A DNA stretch of 64,000 nucleotides from Fimbriimonadales bacterium (GCA_026129745.1 JAHCHL010000009.1:62001-126000); one strand, 5' to 3'. Numbered from the stretch's first letter, positions 34,091-44,289 are shown. The notes: generated from the letters alone by a model not told the origin. Numbers and translations: made by a program.

Positions 34091-36753
34091 TTCTCACCAA
34101 ATACTGAATGAATAGCAGCAAGCACTTCTGTCTTGTGCTCTTCTGCTCGGCTAAGTAATACATTTGCGTCACTCAGGCCCAACCATGCTGCCAACTTATC
34201 AAGCTTTGCAGGATTCTCGGGAAGTACTGAATCAGAATCGAACTCCAGCAAGAACATAGCGTTTCGAGTTAAGGCGAAGAAAGAGTGCGCTTCAATCAGA
34301 GCGTCCCTTTCGAAAATAGTTAGGGCCTTAGCGTCTGCCAGACTCTTAAGTGCTACCGAAGTCTCATAGTGATTACGTGCCGGACAATCTGTCCTCAGTT
34401 TGAGAAGCGCTACAAGCCATTCGATGTCAAATAGGGATCCTGGTCCCAACTTGATATCGCGAGCAGACTCACCTGGGTTCACCCGCTCTTCATGGACTCG
34501 TTTCCTCATGTGCCTCGCCTGTTCTTCTTCTGCAGTCGACCACCGCATGTCGTAGACAGTTGAGTAGATACACTGCTCGCTGCTCTCCAAATTGCGAACA
34601 CTTCGAGCTTTCGTGTAGGAAACTCGCTCCCAAGGTTCCATTCCGGACTTCCCGTAATCAATTAACGTCGTCGGTGTCCGGACGATGAGTCCGCTTCGGC
34701 CCTCTGGGCGTAAACGAACGTCCACAGGGAAATGGCTGCCTACAGAGATTCGACGCACGGCCCGCATCCACTCTTCACCTGCCTTTTCACTTAGGCGACC
34801 CAAGTCATCAGCCTTAGCAAGCAGCATCACGTCCCAATCGGATCCTAAAAGCAGTTCCTTGGATCCGTAGCTTCCCAACGCCACTATGTCAACGTTGGTG
34901 CCGCCACACGCGTCCAAAAGAGAGGTGAGCAGCATATCTGCAACCTCTGTTTGAAATTGCCCGGATCTCTCCACATCGCTGTGATAGGCCTGTTTGATCG
35001 CGGCAACGACAGAAGCCCTTCGCGCAACTGCCCCAACAAGAGACTCGAATCCCTGGCGCTCTTCCTGGATTTCGATCCGCCATGATTCAAGCAGCTTCGC
35101 ATCATCAGCTTGAGTGAACTCAGCTTCTTCGGAGAACGCAACATCCCAGAGTTCCTTGTGAAATGCAATTTCGGACACTACTCTCGGAGCACGCTCAACA
35201 AGCAAGCGCACCCTTTCAATTGAATCGGCATCGAGAGTCAGTTCTCCCACCCCCATTAACAGCCTTTCTAAGGAATTCGCTTCACGACTGCTTGTCTCGT
35301 ACCCAAGTGAGGTCTTGTCGATCGTTGACATTGAGGCCCCGGATGCGAGAGCTGGGAACCGCTCGGAGAGCACGGACCTCACGGCCGACATTTGGCGCCT
35401 AACCTCTGCATCCAAGTCGTTCCAGCGGCGAAATTGCATCGATCTTGCAAGCACTTCACGATCGCGCTCGGAAGTCGGCATCGCATGCGAATGGAGCGAG
35501 TGTGTAAGCTGTATTCGGTGCTCTACTTGTCTTAGCAATCGATATGCTTTGGCCAGAACTACGGACTCTCGATGAGAAATCAAACTCGCAATTCGCAACC
35601 TGTCGATCGCTTCTAGCGTTGAAGCGCCCTGCAACTCCACTCTCTCCTTACCAGCGACAACTTGCAATGTCTGCACCATGAACTCAATGTCTCGTATGCC
35701 TCCTTGATCAAACTTCACATTTAGTTGTTTGTCCACGCTACCGCGATGTTCTTCCTCAGTTCTCTGTTTCGTGTCGAGGATCGAGTTGAGGAATAGTTCT
35801 GTTCTCGGTCCTCGAAACACCTGCGCGCGAACGAGCGAGATGAATTGTTCGCTAAGAGCCGATCCACCTGCACAGGATCGGGCCCGCACCATTGCTTGTG
35901 TTTCCCATGGCTCCGCATAGCTCTCGATATATCGGCGCATGGCCGTTAGCGTGTGAGCGACTGGCCCAGCTTTTCCAAACGGCCGCAGCCTAAGATCGAT
36001 CCGGTATAGGTCCCCGCGACCCATTTTCCCGCTTAGTGCGCGCACATACTTCTCACAAAAGGTCGAGGCTTTAGCCAGGTCCTCAGTATCATCGCTCAAC
36101 ACAAACATTAGATCGATGTCTGACGAGTAGTTGAGCTCGCGCGAACCGTGCTTTCCCATTGCGACGACTGCGAGCCCCTCTATGTCAAAGTTCTCTTCAT
36201 CTGCGCACGCTATGAGCGCACCTTGAAGCAACCCATCCGCGAGTTCAGATAGCGATCGCCAGACGAACTCGGGAGGCTGATCACCCGACAAATCGTTCCA
36301 GACAGTTTTTGCAAGTGCCCGCTTTTGTATGAAACGCAACTGATCAAGCCTGTGAGTAAACGAGATGGCACTTGAAAACAGTCTGCAAGCTTCCGCCTTA
36401 ATTTCATCCGCGAGAATCGGTTTGGAAACTTCGGCATGATCGAATAGCATCATTGCAGCGTCCGGGTCTCGGATCAGTTCGTTCGCAATGACTTGACTAC
36501 TGCCAAACAGTGCCAGAAGTCGGCGCGCAAATGGCGGTGAGTCGTCGATCATTGATGCCCTGGTTTCTTCACCACCGCTGGCGTCGAGCCAACGCTCAAA
36601 GTTCGCTATTGCTCTCATTGGGTCAGCAGCGGACTCAATACTAGGCTTAAGTCGAATCCAAAATCCGGGTCTCCCGAAGTCACCAAAGCGGTCGCTAAGC
36701 GAATTCAGCCGTCCGGGATCAAAGAGAGAGGCGCTGCTGGTCTCTTCAGGCAC
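34087..36753 (-). CDS. glnE: Glutamine synthetase adenylyltransferase/adenylyl-removing enzyme
   Basis: 888 residues, close to the usual 950. Two nucleotidyltransferase domains are evident: AMGKHGSRELNYSSDIDLMFV (abbreviated core GSRELNYSSDIDLMF, about 205-225) for de-adenylylation, and GSYGSKELLLGSDWDVMLL (about 625-645) for adenylylation, each with its GS and DxD pattern. RDIEFMVQTLQ and FDIEWLVALLK are the matching GlnD-type helices. It sets glutamine synthetase activity in response to nitrogen status. No glnA, glnB or glnD gene is in the window. Confidence 0.93.
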   Translation of the reverse strand: MPEETSSASLFDPGRLNSLSDRFGDFGRPGFWIRLKPSIESAADPMRAIANFERWLDASGGEETRASMIDDSPPFARRLLALFGSSQVIANELIRDPDAAMMLFDHAEVSKPILADEIKAEACRLFSSAISFTHRLDQLRFIQKRALAKTVWNDLSGDQPPEFVWRSLSELADGLLQGALIACADEENFDIEGLAVVAMGKHGSRELNYSSDIDLMFVLSDDTEDLAKASTFCEKYVRALSGKMGRGDLYRIDLRLRPFGKAGPVAHTLTAMRRYIESYAEPWETQAMVRARSCAGGSALSEQFISLVRAQVFRGPRTELFLNSILDTKQRTEEEHRGSVDKQLNVKFDQGGIRDIEFMVQTLQVVAGKERVELQGASTLEAIDRLRIASLISHRESVVLAKAYRLLRQVEHRIQLTHSLHSHAMPTSERDREVLARSMQFRRWNDLDAEVRRQMSAVRSVLSERFPALASGASMSTIDKTSLGYETSSREANSLERLLMGVGELTLDADSIERVRLLVERAPRVVSEIAFHKELWDVAFSEEAEFTQADDAKLLESWRIEIQEERQGFESLVGAVARRASVVAAIKQAYHSDVERSGQFQTEVADMLLTSLLDACGGTNVDIVALGSYGSKELLLGSDWDVMLLAKADDLGRLSEKAGEEWMRAVRRISVGSHFPVDVRLRPEGRSGLIVRTPTTLIDYGKSGMEPWERVSYTKARSVRNLESSEQCIYSTVYDMRWSTAEEEQARHMRKRVHEERVNPGESARDIKLGPGSLFDIEWLVALLKLRTDCPARNHYETSVALKSLADAKALTIFERDALIEAHSFFALTRNAMFLLEFDSDSVLPENPAKLDKLAAWLGLSDANVLLSRAEEHKTEVLAAIHSVFGEK

Positions 36754-38074
36754 GGATGTCCGCGCTCCTTACCCGCTCAGATTTTAGTTTGGGAATGTAT
36801 GATCCGTGTGCTTCAATGAGTTCGTCAACGAGTCTCCATATCTCTTCGAGTGTCAGTTCAGCTGAAGTGTGCGGATCTAACATGGCTGCATGGTAAACGT
36901 AGTCCTTTGTTCCAGTCAGCGCCGCCTCGACTACAAGCGATTGGACGTTGATATTCGTCAGCATAACTCCAGCTAGCTGCGGAGGAAGTTGCCCTATTCG
37001 CGTTGGTTGCACGCCGTTCTTATCGACTAAGCAAGGAACTTCAACGCAACATCCAGTTGGCAAGTTGTCAATCAGGCCATTGTTAGCAACGTTTCCATAG
37101 ATGACACGAGGAGTGCCAGTTTCCATGCTATGCATAATCAATGAACCGTATTCACTTGTGCGTGTATGTTCTAATGGTCCGTCGCCTTCATATTCGACTT
37201 TACGTTGGTTCCACACCGCAATTATATCTTCGCAACGTCGCATGTACTCGTCAAGCGGAATTTTGAATTCACTTATCAGGTCTGTTCGGTCACGCCGAAT
37301 AAAGTGATTGCAGTATTCACTGAAATGCTCACTGCTCTCAGTAACAAAGTACCCCAGTCGTCTAAGCATTTCGTATCTTACGAGATTGTTTTTTGGTGCA
37401 GCGCCACTCTCTGCAATTTTCATCAGTTCCGGATAAAGATCCCTTCCTTTGTGTTCCAATCTCAGGTAGAACGCCAAGTGATTGATTCCCGCGCAAACAT
37501 AGTTGAGTTCCTCAGGCGGGATAGAAAGATCCCTTGCGAGCTCTCTCGCGGTTCCTTGCACACTGTGGCATAACCCGATGCACTCGATCTTCGTGGTGCG
37601 AGAAATGGCCCAGCAGTTCATCGCCATTGGGTTCACGTACTGAAGCAAGAGCGCGTTTGGGCAAAGCTCCTCCATGTCTCTACAAATGTCAAGAAGCACC
37701 GGAATCGTTCTGAGTCCTCGCATAATGCCGCCAATGCCAAGCGTGTCAGCAATCGTCTGACGAAGTCCGTACTTCTTGGGTATCTCAAAGTCAATGACTG
37801 TGCCAGGCTTATACCCACCAACCTGAATCGCAGTGATGACAAAGTCCGCTCCATCCAGTGCTTTTCGTCGGTCAAGTGTCGCAACTACTTTTGGACTTGA
37901 ATTTGTGGCAGCTGCCAGTTTGTGTGCCATGCGTACTGCCGTGTGGAGCCGATCAGGATCGATGTCCATTAATCTGAATTCGGCTTCTTTGAATTCGTCA
38001 AACATTAGTGTATCGCCAAGGAGACTCTTAGCGAAGACAACTGAACCAGCGCCGATGAATGCAACTTTCGGCAT
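36746..38074 (-). CDS. Family 4 glycoside hydrolase (alpha-galactosidase/alpha-glucosidase type)
   Basis: 442 residues. The NAD-binding start KVAFIGAGSVVFAKSLLGD, LLQYVNPMAMNCW, the metal-site cysteine in GLCHSVQGTAREL (about 174) and the histidine in CAGINHLAFYLRL (about 200) define GH4, which cleaves glycosides by a redox mechanism using NAD and a divalent metal. The CHSVQGT form favours the MelA/AglA alpha-galactosidase or alpha-glucuronidase branch over phospho-glycosidases. It overlaps glnE by eight bases and lies nine bases after the metalloprotease gene. Confidence 0.9.
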   Translation of the reverse strand: MPKVAFIGAGSVVFAKSLLGDTLMFDEFKEAEFRLMDIDPDRLHTAVRMAHKLAAATNSSPKVVATLDRRKALDGADFVITAIQVGGYKPGTVIDFEIPKKYGLRQTIADTLGIGGIMRGLRTIPVLLDICRDMEELCPNALLLQYVNPMAMNCWAISRTTKIECIGLCHSVQGTARELARDLSIPPEELNYVCAGINHLAFYLRLEHKGRDLYPELMKIAESGAAPKNNLVRYEMLRRLGYFVTESSEHFSEYCNHFIRRDRTDLISEFKIPLDEYMRRCEDIIAVWNQRKVEYEGDGPLEHTRTSEYGSLIMHSMETGTPRVIYGNVANNGLIDNLPTGCCVEVPCLVDKNGVQPTRIGQLPPQLAGVMLTNINVQSLVVEAALTGTKDYVYHAAMLDPHTSAELTLEEIWRLVDELIEAHGSYIPKLKSERVRSADIRA

Positions 38075-38083
38075 GAACCAAGT

Positions 38084-40843
38084 CTACCGTCTGACGTTGC
38101 CAAGCCACATGATGCTGCGACGAAGGCCAAACTTGAGAATGAACCCTATATCGTCATGATCTCCCATCGGAGCATCTTCGATTCCGAGTCCTCGATAGCC
38201 AACTTGAACGTTATTGTCAGTCGCACCTTGTGCTCCGTCTACCCATCGATAGGACCACAGCACGTCGCCGTTGTACCAGCACGCAGCTGAGTCGCTTCGA
38301 GAGTTGGTCCATTCATCGTAGTATCGCTTTACAAGCCAACCTCCCCTAATCGACTTATCTGCAATTTGATGCGCTACGAACTGTTGGCTCCACGGCGCCG
38401 AGTCATTTGTACGCAAACCTGAACCAAAAACATAAACTCGCCCATCGGCTCCTGCCTCTTCGGATCCATCGAAAAGCGGTATGAGTCTGCCGCTACCTCG
38501 AGCATTTCCATCTTCGCCCTCCACCCACTCTTTGCTCGACTCCGAGAAGTTCGTCCCGTCGAAACTGCACCAGCGCAGCAGCCATCTGCCGCTCTTCTCA
38601 TGTGTCTGATCTTCGGTGGTCGCGAAAATTACCTGCCCCTTCCTTGTGTCGTCGCAGAAGCCCGCCGGAGTCTTGCTTTTGAAAGGAAGTCTTTTGAATT
38701 CTGACCATCCGCTTCCACGATTGTAGATCGCGAAAGTGAGATCGCCGTCCTTCGCATGAAGGACCACTGCAGGCACTCCAAAGACCAAACCACAAGTGAC
38801 ATTGCTACCCTTTGATTCCGGCAGGATCCCGCTGTTTCCCGGCTCTGACCCGAAGAATTCCTGCCACCTCACTCCCTCTGAAGTCGGTGCAAACAGAAAG
38901 TAGCTGTCGCCAACCGACATTCCACAAGGATCACCAGTCACGCGATCCTCCCAGATCACTTTCGGTGCTTCCCAACTCGTCCCTTCCGAATGAAACAGCG
39001 CAACAAGCCTGCCCGCATTTTCAATTCCAACGTTTGGGTTTTCCCCAGGCTTCGGCTCTGTCGCGAGTTGAGCAACAAGTATTACCGCACGTTCTTTGTG
39101 GACGAATAGCCAAGGCGAAGAGTGCCCCTTTACGAGTGTCTGCCTGGTTCCAGCATTCGTGCTGTATCCGTAATTGATATCCGCCCTAATGTTCCTCTCG
39201 CCGAAGATTCCATTCCAATTCCAGTCAATCAGTGTGGTGTCCCCATTTGCCTTGAGCCGATACCTGTATGGCCCACGCTCCAAAAAGCTAACCATTTCAT
39301 AGGGAAAAGGAAGAACTTCGTCAAGGTCGGTTTCGCGGACAACATAAGACGCAAGGGCTCCGCTACTGTAATGAATCTCAGTTGCTTTGTCATTGAAAGA
39401 GTAACTGTATGCGTAGTTCATAAGACTCGTATAGGTAGGGCAATGCACTGGACCCCAATGACCCGTATGGTCCAAACCAAGTTGATGGCCAAACTCATGG
39501 ATAAACACGGCATACATTGAGGCGTCGCCGACCGCTCCCATGTCTCCCAATTGATTGGCTTGGCCTCCTCCACCTTTCGTAATGTGCATCCAGTGAGCGA
39601 CTCCTCTGTGCTCTGGCGGCATTGTTTCGCTTCCCACTTGTGGCCATCCCTTGCCAGCCGCCTGTTCTAGAGGCAGCGGGTCCAAGTAAATGAGGTGCAG
39701 GAATATGCCCTTTGTCATGTTGAGGTTATCTACTGGCAATTCTCGATAAAAGCGTTGAACTCGCTCGAGCTCCTTTTCCGTTCGATCGGCATCAACGTCC
39801 CCATTTCGCTGAATGTAACAGATGACGTCAGCTTGCAAAGGCGAGCATCCCATTCCTTTCAAGTCAAGCCCCCGGAATCCATTGACCTCCCAGCCGTCAA
39901 GCAACCCATCGTTGTCAGTGTCCCTGTTCCAAGGGTCGGTTCCCAACATGCGTTCTTCTTCGTTGCTTAGCCCGTCTCTGTCCCAGTCCCTATCGTCGGG
40001 GTTTATTGCATAAAGCACTTCGATGTCCCATGCGGAGTGCTTCTGGGAACCATATCGAAACTTGACAAGATCAGCAACGCCGTCACGATCCATGTCCCCG
40101 ACCCGCAACTCATAGCGTTCAGTTTCCTCCAGCAACTCTTGGATCGGGATCTCGCTGTGTCCATCGAGCAGGTAGCCCCCAGATATCACCTTGTCCTGCC
40201 AAATTGTGATTGGCTCATTTGGCTCCCCATGGCGCCAGACTTTGTGTGAGAGCAGTCGCTTATCGTAAGCTCTTACTTGTCCGTCCTGTAATTGAACGAA
40301 CCATCGATTGCCGCTGCAGTCGAACCATGTGACTCCAGCCACCAACTGAAACTCGGTTATGGATACACCAGAGTCAAACCAGAAGCGCACCCCCTTCCCC
40401 GTTTTAGCAGACACGACAGCAAACCCTTCACTTGTCAACCCTACGATCGGATCGCTAATAACTGGCTCAAATCTATGAACCTCCACAACTTCGCGGTATC
40501 GCCCATCTGTAAGGGTATGGGCTACACGCACAGATCCGTCGCTGAAGACGCCGACCACATCTGAACCCATCGTTCCCAAGAAGTCACCGGTCGTGGCCGC
40601 CATACAGTCCGGTCCAAAGTTTGTGCGTGCCTGAACGCTAAATGCTGGCTTATGGTTCTGATAGTTCTTTGAGAAATCAACGATGCCGCCTCCTGGCGGG
40701 TATACACACAGGAGATCAGCAAACCCGTCCGCGTCAGCGTCTCCAACCAAAGGAATTCGCGGCGGTGCGGCGAAGTTGAACGCAAAGAGTTGCGGCGGCG
40801 TAAAGAGCGGAGTAGCAACTGCCAGAACGAGCGAAATGAGCAT
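38084..40843 (-). CDS. Secreted zinc metalloprotease with FG-GAP-like and calcium-binding repeats
   Basis: 919 residues with a short signal peptide (MLISLVLAVATPLFTPP). The first 260 residues look like FG-GAP/VCBS beta-propeller repeats (GDADADGFADLL, GDMDRDGVADLVKFRYG). Thrombospondin type 3-like calcium repeats follow (DRDWDRDGLSNEEE, NRDTDNDGLLDGWE, about 287-330). The protease site is FIHEFGHQLGLDHTGH (about 453-468), an extended HExxHxxGxxH metzincin motif with a Met-turn candidate in TSLMNYAYSY. The C-terminal 400 residues are beta-rich with further propeller-like repeats. Likely exported and calcium-stabilised; the substrate is unknown. Confidence 0.85.
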   Translation of the reverse strand: MLISLVLAVATPLFTPPQLFAFNFAAPPRIPLVGDADADGFADLLCVYPPGGGIVDFSKNYQNHKPAFSVQARTNFGPDCMAATTGDFLGTMGSDVVGVFSDGSVRVAHTLTDGRYREVVEVHRFEPVISDPIVGLTSEGFAVVSAKTGKGVRFWFDSGVSITEFQLVAGVTWFDCSGNRWFVQLQDGQVRAYDKRLLSHKVWRHGEPNEPITIWQDKVISGGYLLDGHSEIPIQELLEETERYELRVGDMDRDGVADLVKFRYGSQKHSAWDIEVLYAINPDDRDWDRDGLSNEEERMLGTDPWNRDTDNDGLLDGWEVNGFRGLDLKGMGCSPLQADVICYIQRNGDVDADRTEKELERVQRFYRELPVDNLNMTKGIFLHLIYLDPLPLEQAAGKGWPQVGSETMPPEHRGVAHWMHITKGGGGQANQLGDMGAVGDASMYAVFIHEFGHQLGLDHTGHWGPVHCPTYTSLMNYAYSYSFNDKATEIHYSSGALASYVVRETDLDEVLPFPYEMVSFLERGPYRYRLKANGDTTLIDWNWNGIFGERNIRADINYGYSTNAGTRQTLVKGHSSPWLFVHKERAVILVAQLATEPKPGENPNVGIENAGRLVALFHSEGTSWEAPKVIWEDRVTGDPCGMSVGDSYFLFAPTSEGVRWQEFFGSEPGNSGILPESKGSNVTCGLVFGVPAVVLHAKDGDLTFAIYNRGSGWSEFKRLPFKSKTPAGFCDDTRKGQVIFATTEDQTHEKSGRWLLRWCSFDGTNFSESSKEWVEGEDGNARGSGRLIPLFDGSEEAGADGRVYVFGSGLRTNDSAPWSQQFVAHQIADKSIRGGWLVKRYYDEWTNSRSDSAACWYNGDVLWSYRWVDGAQGATDNNVQVGYRGLGIEDAPMGDHDDIGFILKFGLRRSIMWLGNVRR

Positions 40844-40855
40844 GGGTGACGCATT

Positions 40856-41752
40856 GTGAACGAACGCGACCTTCTCGCCGCCGAAGCTCAGGATGATGCC
40901 CTCCTTAACACTCCCTTAACAGAACCCGCCCCACAATTAGCTGTGGAACCCGCCATGGCCGTTGCTGAGCCAGAACTTAGCGAAGCGGCACCCGAAGAGC
41001 CGATCAAGGTTAGTGCCAAAGGCGTGGACTTCTTTTATGGTGCCTTCCAAGCCCTCAAAAGCGTGTCGATTGACATCCCGAGGAATAGGATAACTGCCCT
41101 GATTGGCCCATCTGGCTGCGGCAAGACAACCTTCTTACGGTGCATCAATCGAATGAACGACCTTATAGACGGTGCCTTTCTGAAAGGCGCTCTTCTGATT
41201 GACGGCCAGAACATCTATAACAAGGACGTCGACGTCGTTCACCTGCGAAAACGTGTGGGCATGGTCTTTCAGAGGCCGAATCCTTTCCCAATGTCGATTT
41301 TCGACAACATGGCCTATGGCCCAAGACTCCATGGAATCAAGAAGAGAGCAGATCTCGAGATCTTGATTGAAAAATGCCTGAAGCGCGCATTCCTTTGGGA
41401 CGAGGTAAAAGACAAACTGAATGAGCCTGGGACCAACCTATCTGGCGGGCAGCAACAAAGGCTTTGCATAGCGAGAGTATTAACCGTTGAGCCAGAAGTA
41501 ATCCTCATGGACGAGCCTTGTTCGGCACTGGATCCTGTAGCAACTTCAAAGATAGAAGACCTGATGATGGAACTGCGTAACGACTACACCGTTATCATTG
41601 TCACTCACAATATGCAACAGGCCCAACGCGCGAGCGATTACACCGGATTCTTTCTCATGGGTGAGCTCGTTGAGTTCCAGGATACATCCAATCTTTTTGT
41701 GGTCCCAAAGAAGAAAGAAACAGAAGATTACATTAGCGGGCGCTTCGGTTAG
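40856..41752 (+). CDS. pstB: Phosphate ABC transporter ATP-binding protein PstB
   Basis: 298 residues from a GTG; an ATG at 40955 would remove a 33-residue Ala/Glu/Pro-rich extension. ABC motifs: [13 protein letters not shown] (Walker A), [15 protein letters not shown] (Q-loop, PstB-specific), [13 protein letters not shown] (signature), [13 protein letters not shown] (Walker B) and VTHNMQQA (H-loop). The QRPNPFP and [10 protein letters not shown] forms are typical for PstB, which powers high-affinity phosphate import. The pstS, pstC, pstA and phoU genes are not adjacent. Its GTG is only 12 bases from the divergent metalloprotease start. Confidence 0.93.
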   Translation: MNERDLLAAEAQDDALLNTPLTEPAPQLAVEPAMAVAEPELSEAAPEEPIKVSAKGVDFFYGAFQALKSVSIDIPRNRITALIGPSGCGKTTFLRCINRMNDLIDGAFLKGALLIDGQNIYNKDVDVVHLRKRVGMVFQRPNPFPMSIFDNMAYGPRLHGIKKRADLEILIEKCLKRAFLWDEVKDKLNEPGTNLSGGQQQRLCIARVLTVEPEVILMDEPCSALDPVATSKIEDLMMELRNDYTVIIVTHNMQQAQRASDYTGFFLMGELVEFQDTSNLFVVPKKKETEDYISGRFG

Positions 41753-41989
41753 TGCTTCGGCCACCAATTCTCGTTAACTCTTGCCCGGATTTCATTTGAT
41801 TTGCAGGCGAACTTGAGCGTTCGGAGGAAGTCCTTCTCCGCTACCAACAGAGCACCGAATGGTTGAGTGCTGAAAACTCCCCTAAAGGGAGAAACAAAGC
41901 TCAGTGCTACCAAACCAACTATTACTGCGAATCAACTTTGATAGTTGGCTGGCATCTTTCGCACGGACATCCAGACAATCGAGAAGCGC
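41753..41989. terminator. Hairpin-rich gap between convergent pstB and enolase-family genes
   Basis: Three potential hairpins occur: 41822-41840 (CGGAGG to CTCCG, stem of about seven with one G-T pair), 41877-41891 (CTCCC, CTAAA loop, GGGAG) and 41915-41948 (CCAACTAT pairing with ATAGTTGG across 18 bases). No long T-tract follows any of them, so termination by this region is likely but the mechanism is unclear. A small structured RNA is also possible. I see no coding frame. Confidence 0.4.
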
Positions 41990-43096
41990 TTACCGGTTGA
42001 TGACAGCCACTGGTTCTCCTAATACCGTTTGCAGCGGGCTGACGCCTAGGCCAGGTCCGGCAGGCGCGGACAATCGCCCCCCGTTCCTTGCGGGCATACC
42101 CTCTGCTGTCTTGACTGTCACATAGCTATTGAAATCTGTTGTCGAGAAGAGCAAATCCACAGGCACGGTCGCTGCAAGATGTGCAATCGCAGCCGTCGCG
42201 ATATCACTTCCCCAGGAGTCTTCAATCGTCATTCCTATGCCATGAGCCACACAAAGGTCCCTAGCGATCCTCGCCTCGCTGAGACCGCCAAACTTTGATA
42301 TCTTGATGTTTACAACGTCCATCGCGCGATCGCTGATAGCTCGTGTCAGCATCGCAACTGTGTCGATACACTCATCGAGAATAAAAGGCAGACTCGTCAT
42401 TCCGCGCACAACTTTGCACTCATCATAACTTTGACATGGCTGCTCAATGAAAACATCGAGTCCTGCGAGTCCAGACGCTACTCGAATTGCATTGTGTTGT
42501 GTCCAGCCGGTGTTGGCATCCGCTACCAGAGTCTCTCCTCCTGTCAGTGACTCTCTCACTCGACGCACTCTCTCAATGTCTTCCATAACATCACCTCCAA
42601 CCTTAAGTTGAAATTTCGAATAGCCCTCTTCTCGATAACGCATGACCTTCGCGACCATTGCATCAGCCGATTCCATCGAAACTGCGCGATAGAGCGGAAA
42701 ACTCTCCACCTGTACTCCCCCTAATAGAGTAGAAACAGGCGTATTCGCGAATTGTCCCAAAATGTCCCAGCAAGCCATATCTATTGGCGATTTGGCATAA
42801 GAGTGCCCCTTTAGAACCCGATCCATCTCAAACTTTACGAGATTGATGTCTCTTGGATCTTGTCCGATCAGATTTGGCGCAAGTTCGTGTATTCCCGCTA
42901 ATGCACCAGCAGCAAAAGCTGGCAGGTATGCGCTTCCAAGTGGACAGCACTCGCCCCAACCAGTTATGCCGACATCCGTATCGATACTGACAATGATGGA
43001 ATCGAAGACTGAAACCGACTTTCCCGATGACCAGTTGTAGCTGCCTTCTCTAAGCGGCAGTTTGACTTGATAGATCGAAATTCTCTCAATCTTCAC
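41990..43096 (-). CDS. Enolase-superfamily enzyme (mandelate racemase/muconate lactonizing group)
   Basis: 368 residues. A capping domain (1-130) is followed by a barrel with the expected catalytic pattern: FQLKVGGD (lysine at the end of strand 2), VADANTGWT (metal Asp), FIEQPC (metal Glu), PFILDECI (metal Asp/Glu), NIKISKFGGL (lysine at strand 6) and EDSWGSDIA. Two opposed lysines fit racemases, epimerases or cis-3-hydroxyproline dehydratase and hydroxyproline-betaine epimerase types rather than mandelate racemase, but the substrate cannot be set from sequence alone. It lies five bases after sucC. Confidence 0.85.
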   Translation of the reverse strand: MKIERISIYQVKLPLREGSYNWSSGKSVSVFDSIIVSIDTDVGITGWGECCPLGSAYLPAFAAGALAGIHELAPNLIGQDPRDINLVKFEMDRVLKGHSYAKSPIDMACWDILGQFANTPVSTLLGGVQVESFPLYRAVSMESADAMVAKVMRYREEGYSKFQLKVGGDVMEDIERVRRVRESLTGGETLVADANTGWTQHNAIRVASGLAGLDVFIEQPCQSYDECKVVRGMTSLPFILDECIDTVAMLTRAISDRAMDVVNIKISKFGGLSEARIARDLCVAHGIGMTIEDSWGSDIATAAIAHLAATVPVDLLFSTTDFNSYVTVKTAEGMPARNGGRLSAPAGPGLGVSPLQTVLGEPVAVINR

Positions 43097-43101
43097 AGTG
43101 C

Positions 43102-44250
43102 TCAGGCAATCAATTCGGCAACCTTCGATGCTGCTTCTTGAACTGACCCAGCTGGAATCAGATTGGCTTCTGCAAGAATCGCTTTCGCTTGTTCAGCATT
43201 AGTGCCTTCAACACGAACCACAATTGGCAGCTTAACGCCAAGCTGGTGGATGGCTTCGACAACTCCTTTTGCAACTTCATCACCGCGTGTGATTCCACCG
43301 AAAATATTGATAAGCAGGGCCTTGACGCTTTTGTCCATTAGTACTAACTCTACGCAGTCTCTCACCCGATCCGCTTGAGCGCCTCCACCAACGTCAAGGA
43401 AGTTCGCGGCTTTTCTTCCAGCACGAGCCACTTCATCCAAGGTCAGCATAACCAACCCAGCGCCATTTCCAATTACTCCAACATCTCCATCCAACTTCAC
43501 ATAGGCGATTCCACGCCTGGCCGCCTCGGCCTCAAGGGGGTCCTCGGCGCTGTCGTCAGCGACAGCTGCATACTCACTATGTCGAAACAGAGCGTTCTCG
43601 TCAAGTGCAATCTTTGCGTCAGCAGCGACCACCTTGCCGTCAGTTGTGAGCGCACAAGGGTTAATCTCTATCATCGTGGCATCGCTTTCACGATACGCGC
43701 GATACAGCTTGTGAATTATCTGCAACATTTGACCTCGCGCTCTTGAGTCAATGTTTGCCTGCACCAGGGCTGCGCGTATCTCATAGTCGCACAGTCCCCA
43801 TTTCGGATCCACATGCAGCTTCGCTATCGCCTCCGGCGATTCTGCTGCCACTTCTTCGATGTCCATGCCACCCCTTGCGCTAATCATGAAGACATCCTTC
43901 TGCTCTGACCTATCCAACAAAACGGCCACATAGAATTCCGATTCGATATCGATTCTCTCGGCGACCAACACCCTCTCGACGACCATCCCCTGAGGGTTCT
44001 GAATTGACTTCAACGTCTTACCAATCAACTCTTGAGTGAACACGCCGGCTTCTTCTGCACTGGACACCAGCTTGACGCCGCCAGCCTTTCCTCGACCACC
44101 CATCAGCACTTGAGCCTTGACAACGACTGCTCCGCCGAAGCGTTCGGCGATGCTCTTGGCTTCTTGTCCGTTATCTGCAACATCGCCCCCTGGAACGGGC
44201 ACACCGAATCGTTCCAGAAGCTCTCGCGACTGGTATTCATGGAGTTTCAT
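43102..44250 (-). CDS. sucC: Succinyl-CoA synthetase beta subunit
   Basis: 382 residues. The ATP-grasp start KLHEYQSRELLERFGVPVPG, VVVKAQVLMGGRGKAGGVKL, EINPCALTTDG (metal/ATP site), NGAGLVMLTLD and NIFGGITRGDEVAKGV are all canonical. It pairs with SucD to make succinate and ATP or GTP from succinyl-CoA. Unlike most genomes, sucD lies about 26 kb away on the other strand. A TATGCT -10-like box lies 12 bases before the ATG, back to back with the promoter of the TPR gene. Confidence 0.95.
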   Translation of the reverse strand: MKLHEYQSRELLERFGVPVPGGDVADNGQEAKSIAERFGGAVVVKAQVLMGGRGKAGGVKLVSSAEEAGVFTQELIGKTLKSIQNPQGMVVERVLVAERIDIESEFYVAVLLDRSEQKDVFMISARGGMDIEEVAAESPEAIAKLHVDPKWGLCDYEIRAALVQANIDSRARGQMLQIIHKLYRAYRESDATMIEINPCALTTDGKVVAADAKIALDENALFRHSEYAAVADDSAEDPLEAEAARRGIAYVKLDGDVGVIGNGAGLVMLTLDEVARAGRKAANFLDVGGGAQADRVRDCVELVLMDKSVKALLINIFGGITRGDEVAKGVVEAIHQLGVKLPIVVRVEGTNAEQAKAILAEANLIPAGSVQEAASKVAELIA

Positions 44251-44289
44251 GGGATGGACGCAAGCATACCTTTTTGGCCTTTACGGCGT

